A stretch of DNA of 64,000 bases, taken from contig JAGPXD010000003.1 in the NCBI GenBank assembly GCA_020746995.1, positions 5,890,001 to 5,954,000 on the forward strand, read 5' to 3'. The position numbers and the translations under genes were made by a program. The notes beneath the pieces were generated by a model. That model had not been told where the DNA came from, made no database searches, and worked only from the letters and a program-made list of their open reading frames with translations. The stretch comes from Plectosphaerella cucumerina. Lineage: Eukaryota > Ascomycota > Sordariomycetes > Glomerellales > Plectosphaerellaceae. This document shows positions 1 through 10,072 of the stretch, in pieces. Each line of letters starts with the position of its first letter. The stretch's first letter is position 1.

Positions 1-726
1 GCGCGTATCACAACACCACGAAAACCGCCTCACGAAATGGGACAAAGCCTAAGGGGGTTGAGTTGGGGGCTAAGCGGCAAATTCTGTCACCGAAAAGATG
101 CAATGCGGAGGAGCGAGTGGGTGACAGGACGATGGGTGGCATGCAGACCCCTCCTGGGACCCCAAGGGAAGCCTTCAGAGTCGATCAGCTGTCGCATCAT
201 CCATGATCCCGGCGCGGAAAGATGCCACGGCGGCGAAACATCATCGACATGGCACACGGCTTCATTGCCTTACTTCAAATAACAAATCCAAAAGTTGGAG
301 TATAAGATGAGAGCGCATCGTCTCGCATTCGACCTACTTCTAAAAAGCTTACTTCGTCCTGCTTCTTGGAGGCAGGTCGCAAAGCACATGTATCTACCAT
401 CCCCATCATCTTCACAAGGTTCGTCTTGATCCGGTTTCAATATAGTATTATGATTGCCGCACTCTTGCCCCATCCATCACTCCCAATTCATCACTCCCGA
501 GTCATAATACTGAAAGCAGTGCCCAGATGAGATTTCTGATCCAAAAGCAAGAAAAAGTTGATAGAGGAAGGAAAAGAATCCTCTTTGAAAGCCCGTTGGA
601 AGGAGAAACATTCGAATAAGTGCAATGGGGTATGTACATAGAATTCCAACGCCTGGTCGCCGCCATGTGTAATGAGGGCCGATGCAGATACGCATGAACA
701 TTGCCGGGCATGGCAAGTACCGTAAA
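1..726. other. Non-coding flank downstream of the C2H2 gene
   Basis: I see no convincing gene here. The short open frames have no recognisable domain and overlap each other on both strands. The stretch closest to 726 is probably the 3' untranslated region of the minus-strand C2H2 gene. Confidence 0.5.
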
Positions 727-2127
727 CTAGTTCTTGGATGGGCGACCACGGCCTTTCCGTTCGGAGCAACTACTCTCGACGTGGAGCCACCACTCGCTGA
801 GGTCGGAAGACGTGAAGGGGCAGATGCAGGTGAAGACAGCCGACGGATTCTGCACTTGCCGACATGTGTTGAAATGGCGCTGCAGGTTGTCTTTGCGTCG
901 GGTCTTGTAACCACATTTGCAGGTGAAAGGGATGCTCTTGTGCGGAACGACCGTCTTGCGGTGACGTTGAAGGGTCTTGCGGCTTTTGAAACCACTATCA
1001 CAGTGGTCGCAACGGAAGGGCTTCCGTGTGCAGTTCCGCGGTGACCTCTCGGGGGTCAGAAGGTCCTGAGGGGGCAGCAAGGCCTTTCCCAACAGCGGAC
1101 CGCTGCCCATGGAGGATGCGTCGACAGGGCCAGAGAGGTGTGTTGACTGCGCTCCTGGCTGCTCCCCTGGCTGTCGTCCTGGCTGCCATGAATGACTCGA
1201 ATCATTGTAGTTGCGGTACGGAAGGGGGAGACCCGGTGAGCCGTGCCTATCGTCATAGGCCATGTCCTGCGCAGTACCGATGTTGACAAGCCGAGCGTCG
1301 AACTGATGTACCATATTCTGAGGTCTGACCGGGTATGGATGGGCTGGCGGATATTGATGGTTGAAGGAGGCAGGGTCGTGAGAGGAACAGAAGTTGCCCT
1401 GGGCAGGGTCTTGCTGGATGTCTGGATTGGCTAGCTCATCGTTCAGCGGCTGCGACGATGCCTCAGTGATGACTGTGTGGTCCGGCGGATGGTAGGGACT
1501 GCCATTTGCCATGCCCTGATCGGTGCCGGAGGAGCGAAGCAAAGGGTCGATAAGGCTGAGCTGAGTGTCGCTGAGCTGCTGGAATGGATTCCTCGTGGGG
1601 ACTAAGTAGGAACAGGACAGGGGATAGTTGGTCAAGCCATACGGGGCGGAGAAGCGAGGCACCTCGCTGTGTCCTGGGAATTGACGACCAACAGCAGCGA
1701 CTGACTGATCGGTAGAATATCCACCGGCGCCCTGATGGTTTGGGGGCTCACAGCCGGCGTTCACGTCGTACAGGTCGTGGATTCCTCCACTGCCATAGGT
1801 GTGCGAGACGTTGCCGAGATTGAGCGTCTGAGATGACAATGGATTTTCCTGTGGGTAGTCGCTGTCCTGCGTCCCTTCGCATAGACTGCCGGAGAACAAT
1901 GACGGGGGCTGCGTTGACTGCGTCTCGTCGAAGTCGCTGAAAGCGAAGTCGCCGCCATGGTGGGAGAAGTTGAGACCGTTGCGAGACCCGTAGACTGGAG
2001 GCTCGTCGAAGGCATCCGATGACCCGAGATAGGCACGATCGAATTGTTGGGGCCGCGAGGGGTGCAAGGTATTGGAAGTGACTCTGAGGGGGAGGGCATG
2101 TTCGTGGACCGGTCTGTCATGATCCAT
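727..2127 (-). CDS. C2H2-type zinc-finger transcription factor
   Basis: Single-exon gene of 466 codons. The ATG at 2127 is chosen because it sits in a good context (ATCATGG); the frame stays open about 128 codons further upstream, but that part is Pro/Ser/Leu-rich and looks like 5' leader. The first ~365 residues are low-complexity (Ser, Pro, Gln, Tyr), as in activation or disordered regions. The last ~100 residues hold the fingers: a first with CDHC and downstream histidines, a second with a tight CKC pair (FTCKCGYKTRRKDNLQRH), and a third starting FTCICPF, then a basic tail. Such proteins are normally nuclear DNA-binding regulators. The target is unknown. The second and third fingers use spacings that depart from the textbook C2H2 pattern. 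Confidence 0.8.
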   Translation of the reverse strand: MDHDRPVHEHALPLRVTSNTLHPSRPQQFDRAYLGSSDAFDEPPVYGSRNGLNFSHHGGDFAFSDFDETQSTQPPSLFSGSLCEGTQDSDYPQENPLSSQTLNLGNVSHTYGSGGIHDLYDVNAGCEPPNHQGAGGYSTDQSVAAVGRQFPGHSEVPRFSAPYGLTNYPLSCSYLVPTRNPFQQLSDTQLSLIDPLLRSSGTDQGMANGSPYHPPDHTVITEASSQPLNDELANPDIQQDPAQGNFCSSHDPASFNHQYPPAHPYPVRPQNMVHQFDARLVNIGTAQDMAYDDRHGSPGLPLPYRNYNDSSHSWQPGRQPGEQPGAQSTHLSGPVDASSMGSGPLLGKALLPPQDLLTPERSPRNCTRKPFRCDHCDSGFKSRKTLQRHRKTVVPHKSIPFTCKCGYKTRRKDNLQRHFNTCRQVQNPSAVFTCICPFTSSDLSEWWLHVESSCSERKGRGRPSKN

Positions 2128-3419
2128 GATAGAGGTCGGAGCAGCGCACTTGGTGGTCGCAGCGAGTGGATTGGGCAGAGCTGGTATGCGGCGAGGGACT
2201 GAAGGCAGGACAGGAGGACCGCAGGATAGTAATGAAGAGCGCCGCCGGCTGAACGGGCTAGTAAATGGCGAGAAGGCTTGGAAGAATGGCAATGGAGATG
2301 GACGAAGAGATTGCTCAACGAAGCATACGCGCGAAATGAGGACAGACACGAAGCACAAGTTGCAGACGAACAGAAGAACAGAGGGAGATGGGAAAGGGTG
2401 GAGGTGCCACGGTTCCAGAGGCGGAGAGGTGAGGGGGAGGCGAGGGTAATGATCTGGTACTTGGGGGGCCCCGTGGGCGTCGGGTAGCTTGGGTATTCTC
2501 CTCGCACTCCTCATCGTTCGAGTGAGGTGAATTGATCATGGACATGATTGCACCATAAAGATCCTCAGATCCACAAGCTAGGCGAAGCGTCGCCCGGATT
2601 GTATTGCAATGATGCGATCCATTTCATCGTGGCATATTTCGATTGTCGTCGCTCGAAGGCTTGCGGCCGGATAAGAACTGATATCCAAAGGTCCCAACAG
2701 CGATTACCGGTCTGGGGAAGGGGGGGGGGGGGGGCGAGGGGTGTGGGAAGGGAGATCGGAGGGGTCGACTCTGACACCCGTGGACCTTTACATCCTGAAC
2801 ACTGGTTGGGTGCTTAGGCGTGCCTGGCAGAACAGAAATACGCCCCGAGGCAGACCAGCAGATTCGTAGCTTCGGATAGGTGATACAAACACATGTCGCG
2901 ATGCATTCTGGGCGTCAGATGAGGCGCTTGAGGGTCTGAGGATCTGGAGGGTTTGGCGATGTGTTCGTGAGCGCCGTGAGCAGCAAGCCGCCGTCTGATG
3001 GGAATCATCGGCCACAAGAAGGTCGAAAATATAAGCAAGATAGTACTAGCGTCATGATTGAAGGCAGCTGGGCAGATCTTGCCATAGTTCAGATGATGTA
3101 GCAACGGCTTGGACTCGCAAAACTTCGAGGTCAGTCCAGGGGAGGGAGGCAAGTCGACGGATGGCACCGCGGCAGTACGTACCTGGTGCGGGGTCACACT
3201 AACCGAGCTTCGATAAGCACCTGGAACGATAAAGCGTATTAGTAATCAGGACAAGCTCCCATCGCTACCTGATGGAAGACACTTGAGGCGGCAGCAGTGG
3301 GCATCTAGAGATTCCAGAGACAATCCAACCTGCCAAACAGCAACTTTACCACCCAACTTGTCGCCGAACAGCAGCTCACGAGGGCGCCCGAGTGGCGCTC
3401 TCGATAGAAGCCCGACACA
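2128..3419. other. Divergent promoter region between the C2H2 gene and RTC1
   Basis: About 1.3 kb between two genes transcribed away from each other. It holds a G homopolymer near 2720 and pyrimidine-rich stretches. Short frames, such as the minus-strand one at 2814-3197, have no domain and look like chance. Probably carries both promoters and 5' leaders. Confidence 0.5.
2720..2734. repeat. G homopolymer, about 15 bases
   Basis: An uninterrupted run of about 15 G on the + strand inside the divergent promoter. Length is prone to sequencing or assembly error. Confidence 0.8.
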
Positions 3420-6400
3420 ATGTACAGCCGCGACAACAAGATCATGCGCAAGCTCCTCGGCAAAGCGACCCCCGACAACTCGACCGACACGACTCCGACG
3501 ATAGGAACCACGAGCGCGTCAAACCTCCCACAGTCATACCGCCCAAGCGCGACCCAGTATGTCAACTACGACGCCAAATATCCCATCTACTCGGTCGATG
3601 CTTCGTCCGATCACCGAGCCGCACTCCTTGGCAGCGGCCATGTCCTCAAAACGATTCACTTCGATGGCCTCCAGGTCAAAGAGGGCGTCGATGTTCGCGC
3701 CGCCATTGTCGCCGCCTCCAATCCGATAAAGTCAGCAGCTTCCTCCGGGGCCTCCGATCAGCTGTCTGTCAAGGATGCCAAGTTCGCGAACGATACTACA
3801 ATCTTCACGGCCTGCTCGAATGGCAAGATCTTCTCCTACGATATTGGCAGGATCGCGACCGGCGGCTCGGCCATGGACTGCGTGCAGATGAGGGAAGACT
3901 CGCGCCAGGTCAACACGATCGACGTGAACCCCCACTGGGTCTCGACACTTCTCTCAGGCAGTCAAGATGGCTACATTCGCTACTTCGACATTCGCGCGCC
4001 AGTGCAATCCAGAGCTGGCGGCATGACATACAAGGCGAGAGCCTCCTTCAAGTGCAATGCCGACGGCGTAAGGCACGCAAAGTGGTCGCCAAGGGATGGC
4101 TACCAGCTGGCCTGCGGTACCGAGAACGGCGCCGTGCTCAAGTGGGATGTTCGCAAGCCCACCACTCCCTTGTTGAGAATCACAGCCCACGAGAAGCACT
4201 GCAACTCAATATCGTGGCATCCCGACGGAAACCACCTCATCAGCGCCGGCTGGGATCAAAGATGTGCTGTGTGGGACCTGTCAAAGACGGCAGATAAGCG
4301 ACAAAAGCCCAAATGGGTGATTCACACACCTGCCCCAGTATCCTCGGTTGCCTGGCGGCCTGCCTTGTGGTCTGCCAGCGCCCAGGGAAAGAGGGCAGCT
4401 CAGATTGCGGTTTCTTACGAAAGCGCCAGTGTGGCAAGGTTTGGTATCAAGGCGGTACAGATTTGGGATTTGGCAAGGCCCTCCCTTCCCTTCAAGGAGC
4501 TTGACTGGTTCAGTTCGCCCCCTTCAAGCATGGTCTGGCTCGACCAGGACATCTTGTGGACTGTTGGCGATGACTGCCAATTCCATCAGTGCGATCTCGC
4601 CTTTGCCCCGAAGACTGTCGACCGGATCCCGACATCCAGCATTGCCTTCTCCTCGAGGGGAGATGTGGCCATGTTCCTTGACGAGCGGCCACACCAGCGG
4701 CCAAGACCGACAACCATCCACCACCAGGAAGTAGCTTCAGCTGCTCGATCAGTCTACGGCTCGAGTCCCACAGCACCCATGCTCAGCATCAGTCGCAGCG
4801 ACTCGGAGGACGATGTCATGGGCTCTTTCATCGGCCCGAGGAGGAGAGCGGGCGGCAGGAAGAGGAGGTCTAGTCTGCGGTCGATGCCTGCCCTCAGCAC
4901 GACGCCGCCTTCAGGACCCAACACGGCCGATGAAGTTTTCGGGCTCGAACAAGCCATGAAGATCACGGGCAGCTTCAAGTCGCAGCAGGCTATGGCCGTC
5001 GGACGGATACCCTCAGCTGTCAAGGTCAACCATTACCAGTACCTGACGCAGTGCTACCTTGAGACGCTTCAGCGCGAGCTGCCCAACGTTGCCGGCTCCA
5101 AGCCGCTGGTCGAGCGAGTCGCCTTGATCTTGGAGACGTTTGCCTGCGCAGCCGAGAATGTCGAGCAGTTCAGGCTGGCACAGACATGGCGCATTCTTGC
5201 CTATGCCATGAACCTACTTCTGACGCGAAGGGCTCAGTTTCACCTGCAGTCCAGGCTCGGCCAGTTCGCCAAGGTCCCGTCGATGGCCAAGCTCAAGGAC
5301 ATGGAGAAAGCTGGCGAACTCAAGGTGTTGACACGCACCGGCGAGATCCAGGCCCTGCGTAGGACCAGCGCCGTCTCGGCCACCCTCGGTGCCTCGCTTA
5401 CAGCACGATCCCTCCTCTCCGAGGAGATTGAGAGCACCTCTAACGTCCCGACCCCCGTGGCAAGGCCCGTTCGCGAGGACGACCTGAATAACAACGAGTA
5501 CCGGCCCGGAATGAAGCTCACGCCCGTCATCGAGCTGGACAACTTCTCCCTGCCTCCCGCAGCCAGTACGTTCCAAGACAGTCCTCGAAAGCGACTGGAC
5601 TCTGCTCCTTTGTCCGTCACGAGCCAGGAAAGCGAAAGCACACAAATGTCGAGCACCGAGGGCTACGACTTTTATGATACTGACGCCATCGCCACCGCCA
5701 TAGATGTTCCTGAGGTCCCAGAGGCGCTCCCGCAGAAGCCGCCCGGCGTCGTGCGTCACAACTCGGACGACAGCTTCTCGCAGATGTTCTCCATGTCGGA
5801 GAATAGCCGCAAGGCGTCGCAGCCGGAGACGTCCCAGCCGCTGAGGATCGAGACGGTGGAGGAGCATGAAGATGAAGACCGCGGGGAGTACGAGAGTCGC
5901 ATTCGCGGGAGGGAGATCCCGTCGCCCGAGGCCACCAAGCCGCCGCCCCGGCGACGACCTCTGCAGCCAGAGTCACCAGAAGAGGTCTTCATGATCTCTC
6001 AGACGACAATGGACAGTGACCCGATCGGCTCCGAGGCCCCCTCGCAGCCAGAGTCGTTCCGGCTGGGCCACTCCTTCGAGGACCACGCTCCTCTCCACAT
6101 CGGGGTAGTCTCGTCCAGCCCAGCCGTCACGGTCCAGCAAACCCATCACCGTCTGGATTCGACACCTACCATCATCGAGTCCGACTACTTCCCGTGGGCC
6201 GACGACCCGCCATACCCTTTTCCGCTGCCATCTGCCCCAGCCGCCTCAACAGGCCCGCCACTTGACCCCTACGTCCTGATCGAGCGAGCCCTCGAGTTCG
6301 AGCTTCAGACATCCGTCTACAACGCTGCGGCATTGATGCTCCTCCTCAAGCCTCTGCTGCCCGACTCGGTCATCGACCCGGCTCGCGCGGCAAGCATTCT

Positions 6401-7295
6401 GCGGACTCACCACATCCGACTGGGCAACATGCGTCTCTTCGTCGAGGCAGCGCTACTCCGCAACCTCTGCGTTCAGGGGTGGCCCGAGGGCATGCCCGAC
6501 TGGGGCGACAACTACACGGCCATCTTCGGCCCCGCGCAGCAGGGCGTCAAGGGCGGGCTCTTGTGTCCCAGCTGCCGCAAGCCGCGGGAAGTCGACCCGA
6601 AGAAGGGACCCGGCGCCCTCTGGCAGTGCGACCGCTGCAAGGTCAACATGGCCCCGTGCGCTGTCTGCGGACACCGCGAGGCGAGTGCTGCCGTGCTACC
6701 CGTCACTGAGGGTCTCTCACAGAGCAAGAACCAAGAAGAAGAGATAATGAGCGTGTGGTGGTACTGCCCAGGCTGTGCTCACGGCGGGCACGCCACGTGC
6801 ATCCAGGGCTGGCATGCTCCCCACGGTCTCGACGAGCCAGCCTCGGCCGACGGCTTCGACGGTAGCGATGGCTGCTGCCCCCTCGACGGGTGTGGCCACG
6901 CCTGCCTCCCCGGCAAGTGGCGCGACGAGAAGACACTCCTCCGCTCCGATGAGGTCGGCCGCGCAGCAGTCGAAAAGTCACGCACCCTTCCCCCGCGGAA
7001 GAGCAGCAGCGCTACCAACAGCCCTTCCATCCTTCCCATGGGTGGGGCACCCCTCCGCGATGGCATCGAGGTCCCACAGAGCCGCGCTGTCGAAAGCGTC
7101 AGGGAGACGCTGGCAGGCGCTGCTGCGGCATGGGCTGGAGGTGGCGGCCGGCCGGCACACAGCTCCATGGGCGGCGGACACCAGGCGGCCGCGACTCCCA
7201 GCGCGGGCATCCTCAGTTCAAGTCCCGGACGCGCAGCGGAGAGAGGCGACAGAGAACGCAGAAAGAGCGTCAAGTTCGTGCCGACCGAGAGATAG
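3420..7295 (+). CDS. RTC1: SEA complex subunit Rtc1/Sea2 (WDR24 orthologue)
   Basis: Intronless gene for a 1291-aa protein. The N-terminal third carries WD40 repeats (for example the blocks around HCNSISWHPDGNHLISAGWD and WVSTLLSGSQDGYIRYFD, residues ~170-290). A long Ser/Pro-rich, poorly structured middle follows (~420-930). The C-terminus has a helical block and a Cys/His-rich zinc-binding RING-like end: LCPSCRK at ~1047, CDRCKVNMAPCAVCGH after it, and WWYCPGCAHGGHATC at ~1112. WD40 plus C-terminal RING in a ~1300-aa protein is the architecture of fungal Rtc1 (Sea2), a subunit of the vacuole-associated SEACAT/GATOR2 complex that controls TORC1 in response to amino acids. The start at 3420 gives MYSRDNKIMRK just before conserved sequence. 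The family call is strong; function is inferred from orthology. Confidence 0.88.
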   Translation: MYSRDNKIMRKLLGKATPDNSTDTTPTIGTTSASNLPQSYRPSATQYVNYDAKYPIYSVDASSDHRAALLGSGHVLKTIHFDGLQVKEGVDVRAAIVAASNPIKSAASSGASDQLSVKDAKFANDTTIFTACSNGKIFSYDIGRIATGGSAMDCVQMREDSRQVNTIDVNPHWVSTLLSGSQDGYIRYFDIRAPVQSRAGGMTYKARASFKCNADGVRHAKWSPRDGYQLACGTENGAVLKWDVRKPTTPLLRITAHEKHCNSISWHPDGNHLISAGWDQRCAVWDLSKTADKRQKPKWVIHTPAPVSSVAWRPALWSASAQGKRAAQIAVSYESASVARFGIKAVQIWDLARPSLPFKELDWFSSPPSSMVWLDQDILWTVGDDCQFHQCDLAFAPKTVDRIPTSSIAFSSRGDVAMFLDERPHQRPRPTTIHHQEVASAARSVYGSSPTAPMLSISRSDSEDDVMGSFIGPRRRAGGRKRRSSLRSMPALSTTPPSGPNTADEVFGLEQAMKITGSFKSQQAMAVGRIPSAVKVNHYQYLTQCYLETLQRELPNVAGSKPLVERVALILETFACAAENVEQFRLAQTWRILAYAMNLLLTRRAQFHLQSRLGQFAKVPSMAKLKDMEKAGELKVLTRTGEIQALRRTSAVSATLGASLTARSLLSEEIESTSNVPTPVARPVREDDLNNNEYRPGMKLTPVIELDNFSLPPAASTFQDSPRKRLDSAPLSVTSQESESTQMSSTEGYDFYDTDAIATAIDVPEVPEALPQKPPGVVRHNSDDSFSQMFSMSENSRKASQPETSQPLRIETVEEHEDEDRGEYESRIRGREIPSPEATKPPPRRRPLQPESPEEVFMISQTTMDSDPIGSEAPSQPESFRLGHSFEDHAPLHIGVVSSSPAVTVQQTHHRLDSTPTIIESDYFPWADDPPYPFPLPSAPAASTGPPLDPYVLIERALEFELQTSVYNAAALMLLLKPLLPDSVIDPARAASILRTHHIRLGNMRLFVEAALLRNLCVQGWPEGMPDWGDNYTAIFGPAQQGVKGGLLCPSCRKPREVDPKKGPGALWQCDRCKVNMAPCAVCGHREASAAVLPVTEGLSQSKNQEEEIMSVWWYCPGCAHGGHATCIQGWHAPHGLDEPASADGFDGSDGCCPLDGCGHACLPGKWRDEKTLLRSDEVGRAAVEKSRTLPPRKSSSATNSPSILPMGGAPLRDGIEVPQSRAVESVRETLAGAAAAWAGGGGRPAHSSMGGGHQAAATPSAGILSSSPGRAAERGDRERRKSVKFVPTER

Positions 7296-7719
7296 CGATA
7301 CTCGGTGTACGACAGCGCGCTATGTGTGGATGTTGAGATTCCGATGTGCTGCCGCGGCGAGGAGCGCGAGGCGGCAGTGGCAGAGGCCGTGAAGGTTCAG
7401 CAGGAGGCTGTTGTCCCGGAGAAGACGTTTATGGACAAGATGATGCAATGGATCGTGGGATATTCGGCTCGGAAGGGTTAGGACGGGGGACATTTGACGG
7501 ATACGGATATGGAGTTTGGAGTTGCGGTCAGAAGGCAAGACGCCTCTCGGAGGATGCGTTGCTTTACAGGAATGTGTGTACTATAATGTACGATGAGCAA
7601 ATCGACGGGTGCCTTTAGAAGGCGGGTATCAGGAACAAACAAGCACGAAGCCACCACCACCACCACCACCACCACCACCAAACATCCTCCTCCTTCTCCT
7701 TCTCCTGCTCTAGATTCGC
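7296..7719. other. Convergent 3' intergenic region
   Basis: Lies between the stops of RTC1 (+) and the UVRAG-like gene (-). It contains a CCA microsatellite and a TCC-rich stretch, and no gene that I can support. Confidence 0.5.
7651..7680. repeat. CCA trinucleotide microsatellite, about 10 units
   Basis: Uninterrupted CCA units followed by TCC-rich sequence, in the shared 3' region of two convergent genes. Confidence 0.85.
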
Positions 7720-9571
7720 TCACTTGCCCAGGTTCTGTTTGAATCCCTTGGTGCGGAGCGTCACCTTCATCTCGTCCGCGTCAAAGGGCAGGGCATTCTG
7801 TAGCTCATCGCCGCGACGGGTAACAGCGTCGCTATCGGTGCTACCGCGGCGACTCCTGGGGTTGCTGTCGCCGTCTGCGTCCTCCGCCTCGATGGTGGGG
7901 ATCCGACCCTTAATACGCCCAGCCCAGAGGCCTCGGACGCCGCCGCGCTTGCGCTGGGGCACCTCGTCGGAGCCAGCGCTGCAGACGTAGAGGAGATATT
8001 TGACGTTGGGGAGAGTATGGCGGATATCGACTACGCGGAGGCTGTGCGCAGAGCAAATGATCTCAATGTCCTTGTTGAGGAGGAACCAGGCGTAGTCGAA
8101 GCGGTAGCGGCCTGCGGCGGAGCCGCCTCGTGGGAGGAAGAGGGGGAACTCGCGCGCGGGGTTGGGGACGCGGGGCCCGGAAGGTTCGGAGGCCGAGGCG
8201 GGAACCATCCGGGGGGTTTCGGCGAGGATGGAGATGTCGTCGCGGATGGTGGAGCGGGAGCCTTGCGGGAAGATCGGGTAGGGGAGAACGACGGAGAGGT
8301 AGCACTCCAGGTTGTGAACGAGAAGGGCGACGAGACCGAGAGCGGCGGAGAGGGCGTCGTTGTCGGTTGAGGCGGCGGAGCCGGTGTGTGTGGTGTTGGG
8401 GAGGGAGATGCCGCAGATCTGGAAGGCCAGAGGTTCGCCCGAGGGATCCTGGGTGATGGTGAAGATGTCTGCGAGGTCGCTGCAGATACGGCGGCGCTGG
8501 CCGCGTATGTCCTCCTGCGTCTTCGCGAGACTGGCTGCCGACTGGATGAGCTTCTCGCGCGCGTTGGCGACGTCTTTCTCCACACGGGCCTGGTGCTCAC
8601 GGCCGGCGGCAAGGAATTCGCGGCGCGCTTTTATCGACTGCTGCAGCTCTTCGCGGCGCTTGTGTACGGCTTTGACGGTTCGTCTCTGCTGGTAGAGGTA
8701 TTTGAGGGCGAGCTCGGCGCGTTGCTCGGCCATTGGCGCTTCGTTCACCGGCCTGGCTTCGAGGATCTCGCCGGCCTGGGCGCATACGTCTTCGCGGGTC
8801 TGGACGGCGTCTTGGAGGGAGTCTTGGAGGTTGGCAAGCTTCATGAGCGCGTTATAGGAGGATGTCGGCATGGCAGGGACTGCCTTTGGCTTGGTCGGCC
8901 GGTTGGGAAGGTCGATGGAGTAGACGCCGTCGACGAGGTGGAAGATGATGGAGTTCTTCGGATGGCGTTGGCCGAGGAGGCTGCCCATGAAGTTGAGGTA
9001 TCGCAAGTCGACAATCTCCTCGAGGTGGAGAAACCACTCTTTCGTGCCGACTGGGCGTTTCGTCCATAGTCTGAGTGTGACAATCGGCGAGCGGGTGACG
9101 GCGCCGCCGTGATGCGACAGACTGAAGGGAAGGAAGTCGAAGTTCTCGAGGGCACGGTCAGCACGCGCCAGACTAGGGCAATGGGGAGAAACATACCGTC
9201 TTGCGCTGCTGTACCTCGCTGACGTAGATTGGCTCCTCCTCACCCTCGCAGTGCAGCGAAACGAACCCGTCGGCCATCATAGAGTCGTACATCGCCATCA
9301 GCTGCGTCTGCTCCGAGAGCGGGCTATCTTGGGCGAGGGCACTGCTGCGGCGGCGCGCCTTGGGCCGCATGCTCTCGCTAGACAGGGCATGGTGAAGTTT
9401 GTGACCGTCGCCGAGGGCCTCGAGCTTGTGTGGTGAGGTGTTCAGCGCAACATCGTCTGCGGTGCGCCCCTTAGGACGGACGAAGCTGAGGTTGCGCAGG
9501 GAGATGCCCTCGAGGTGTCTCAGCTTTCGATTCTGCGGGAGAAGCAGCTGAGTGTATGTTTCGGGGGGCAT
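7720..9571 (-). CDS. UVRAG/Vps38-type subunit of PI3-kinase complex II
   Basis: Two exons: 9571-9197 and 9144-7720, intron 9145-9196 (52 bp, GTATGT donor, GCTGAC branch), giving 599 aa in phase. After a Ser-rich N-terminus, residues ~115-190 look like a C2-type domain (WTKRPVGTKEWFLHLEEIVD). A charged coiled-coil region spans roughly 225-325. The C-terminal part has the UVRAG/Atg14 signature block ending in FDYAWFLLNKDIEI. Proteins of this family (Pfam Atg14/UVRAG) bridge Vps34 and Vps30/Atg6 and direct PI3P production to endosomes. The C2 region plus coiled coil and BARA-like C-terminus fits Vps38/UVRAG better than the shorter Atg14. It converges with RTC1. Confidence 0.8.
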
Positions 9572-10072
9572 TGTTTACGACTCGGCGCCGTGCAGCTCGA
9601 CGGCCTGTGCGGGAGGCATGGGAGGGTGTCGCGGGGTGAGGGTGAGCGCGTCAAGGTCGACGGACTCGGAGAGGCGGAGTGACGAGATGATGGGAGAAGT
9701 GCCCCACGTTCAATTGGAGCTTGTGTTGATCCAGACGGGAGCTCGGATGACGTAGTGCTGTAGGCGATATCGGCTTATCGGGGTGTGTGAAGGTCATCCC
9801 CAAGGTTCAAGGACAAATCGGACCTGCTGAGTCGGACTAAGCATGCTGTTTGAACTTGTCTGGCTCTTGTATGTCTTCTAGCTAGAACGTTGAAAGCTTT
9901 GAGGTTGATCGAGTGCAGAATGAGTGCTCTTAAGCGACCCAAGGCAGTGCCCGAAACTAGGAAAGACAACCAGGAAAGTTGACTCCGACTGACACCAACA
10001 CCACCAGCCCAACGTCCAAAGGACATGGTATTATTAAACGTAAATTGCAAAACGCCAAGATGGTCCCATATC
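9572..10072. other. Promoter of the UVRAG-like gene and 3' flank of the glycosyltransferase gene
   Basis: About 500 bp with no supported gene. Both neighbours lie on the minus strand, so this should hold the terminator of the upstream unit and the promoter of the UVRAG-like gene. Confidence 0.45.

Noticed and set aside
2814..3197. A 127-codon minus-strand frame in the RTC1 promoter
   Set aside because: No domain and no intron that would lengthen it; best explained as chance.
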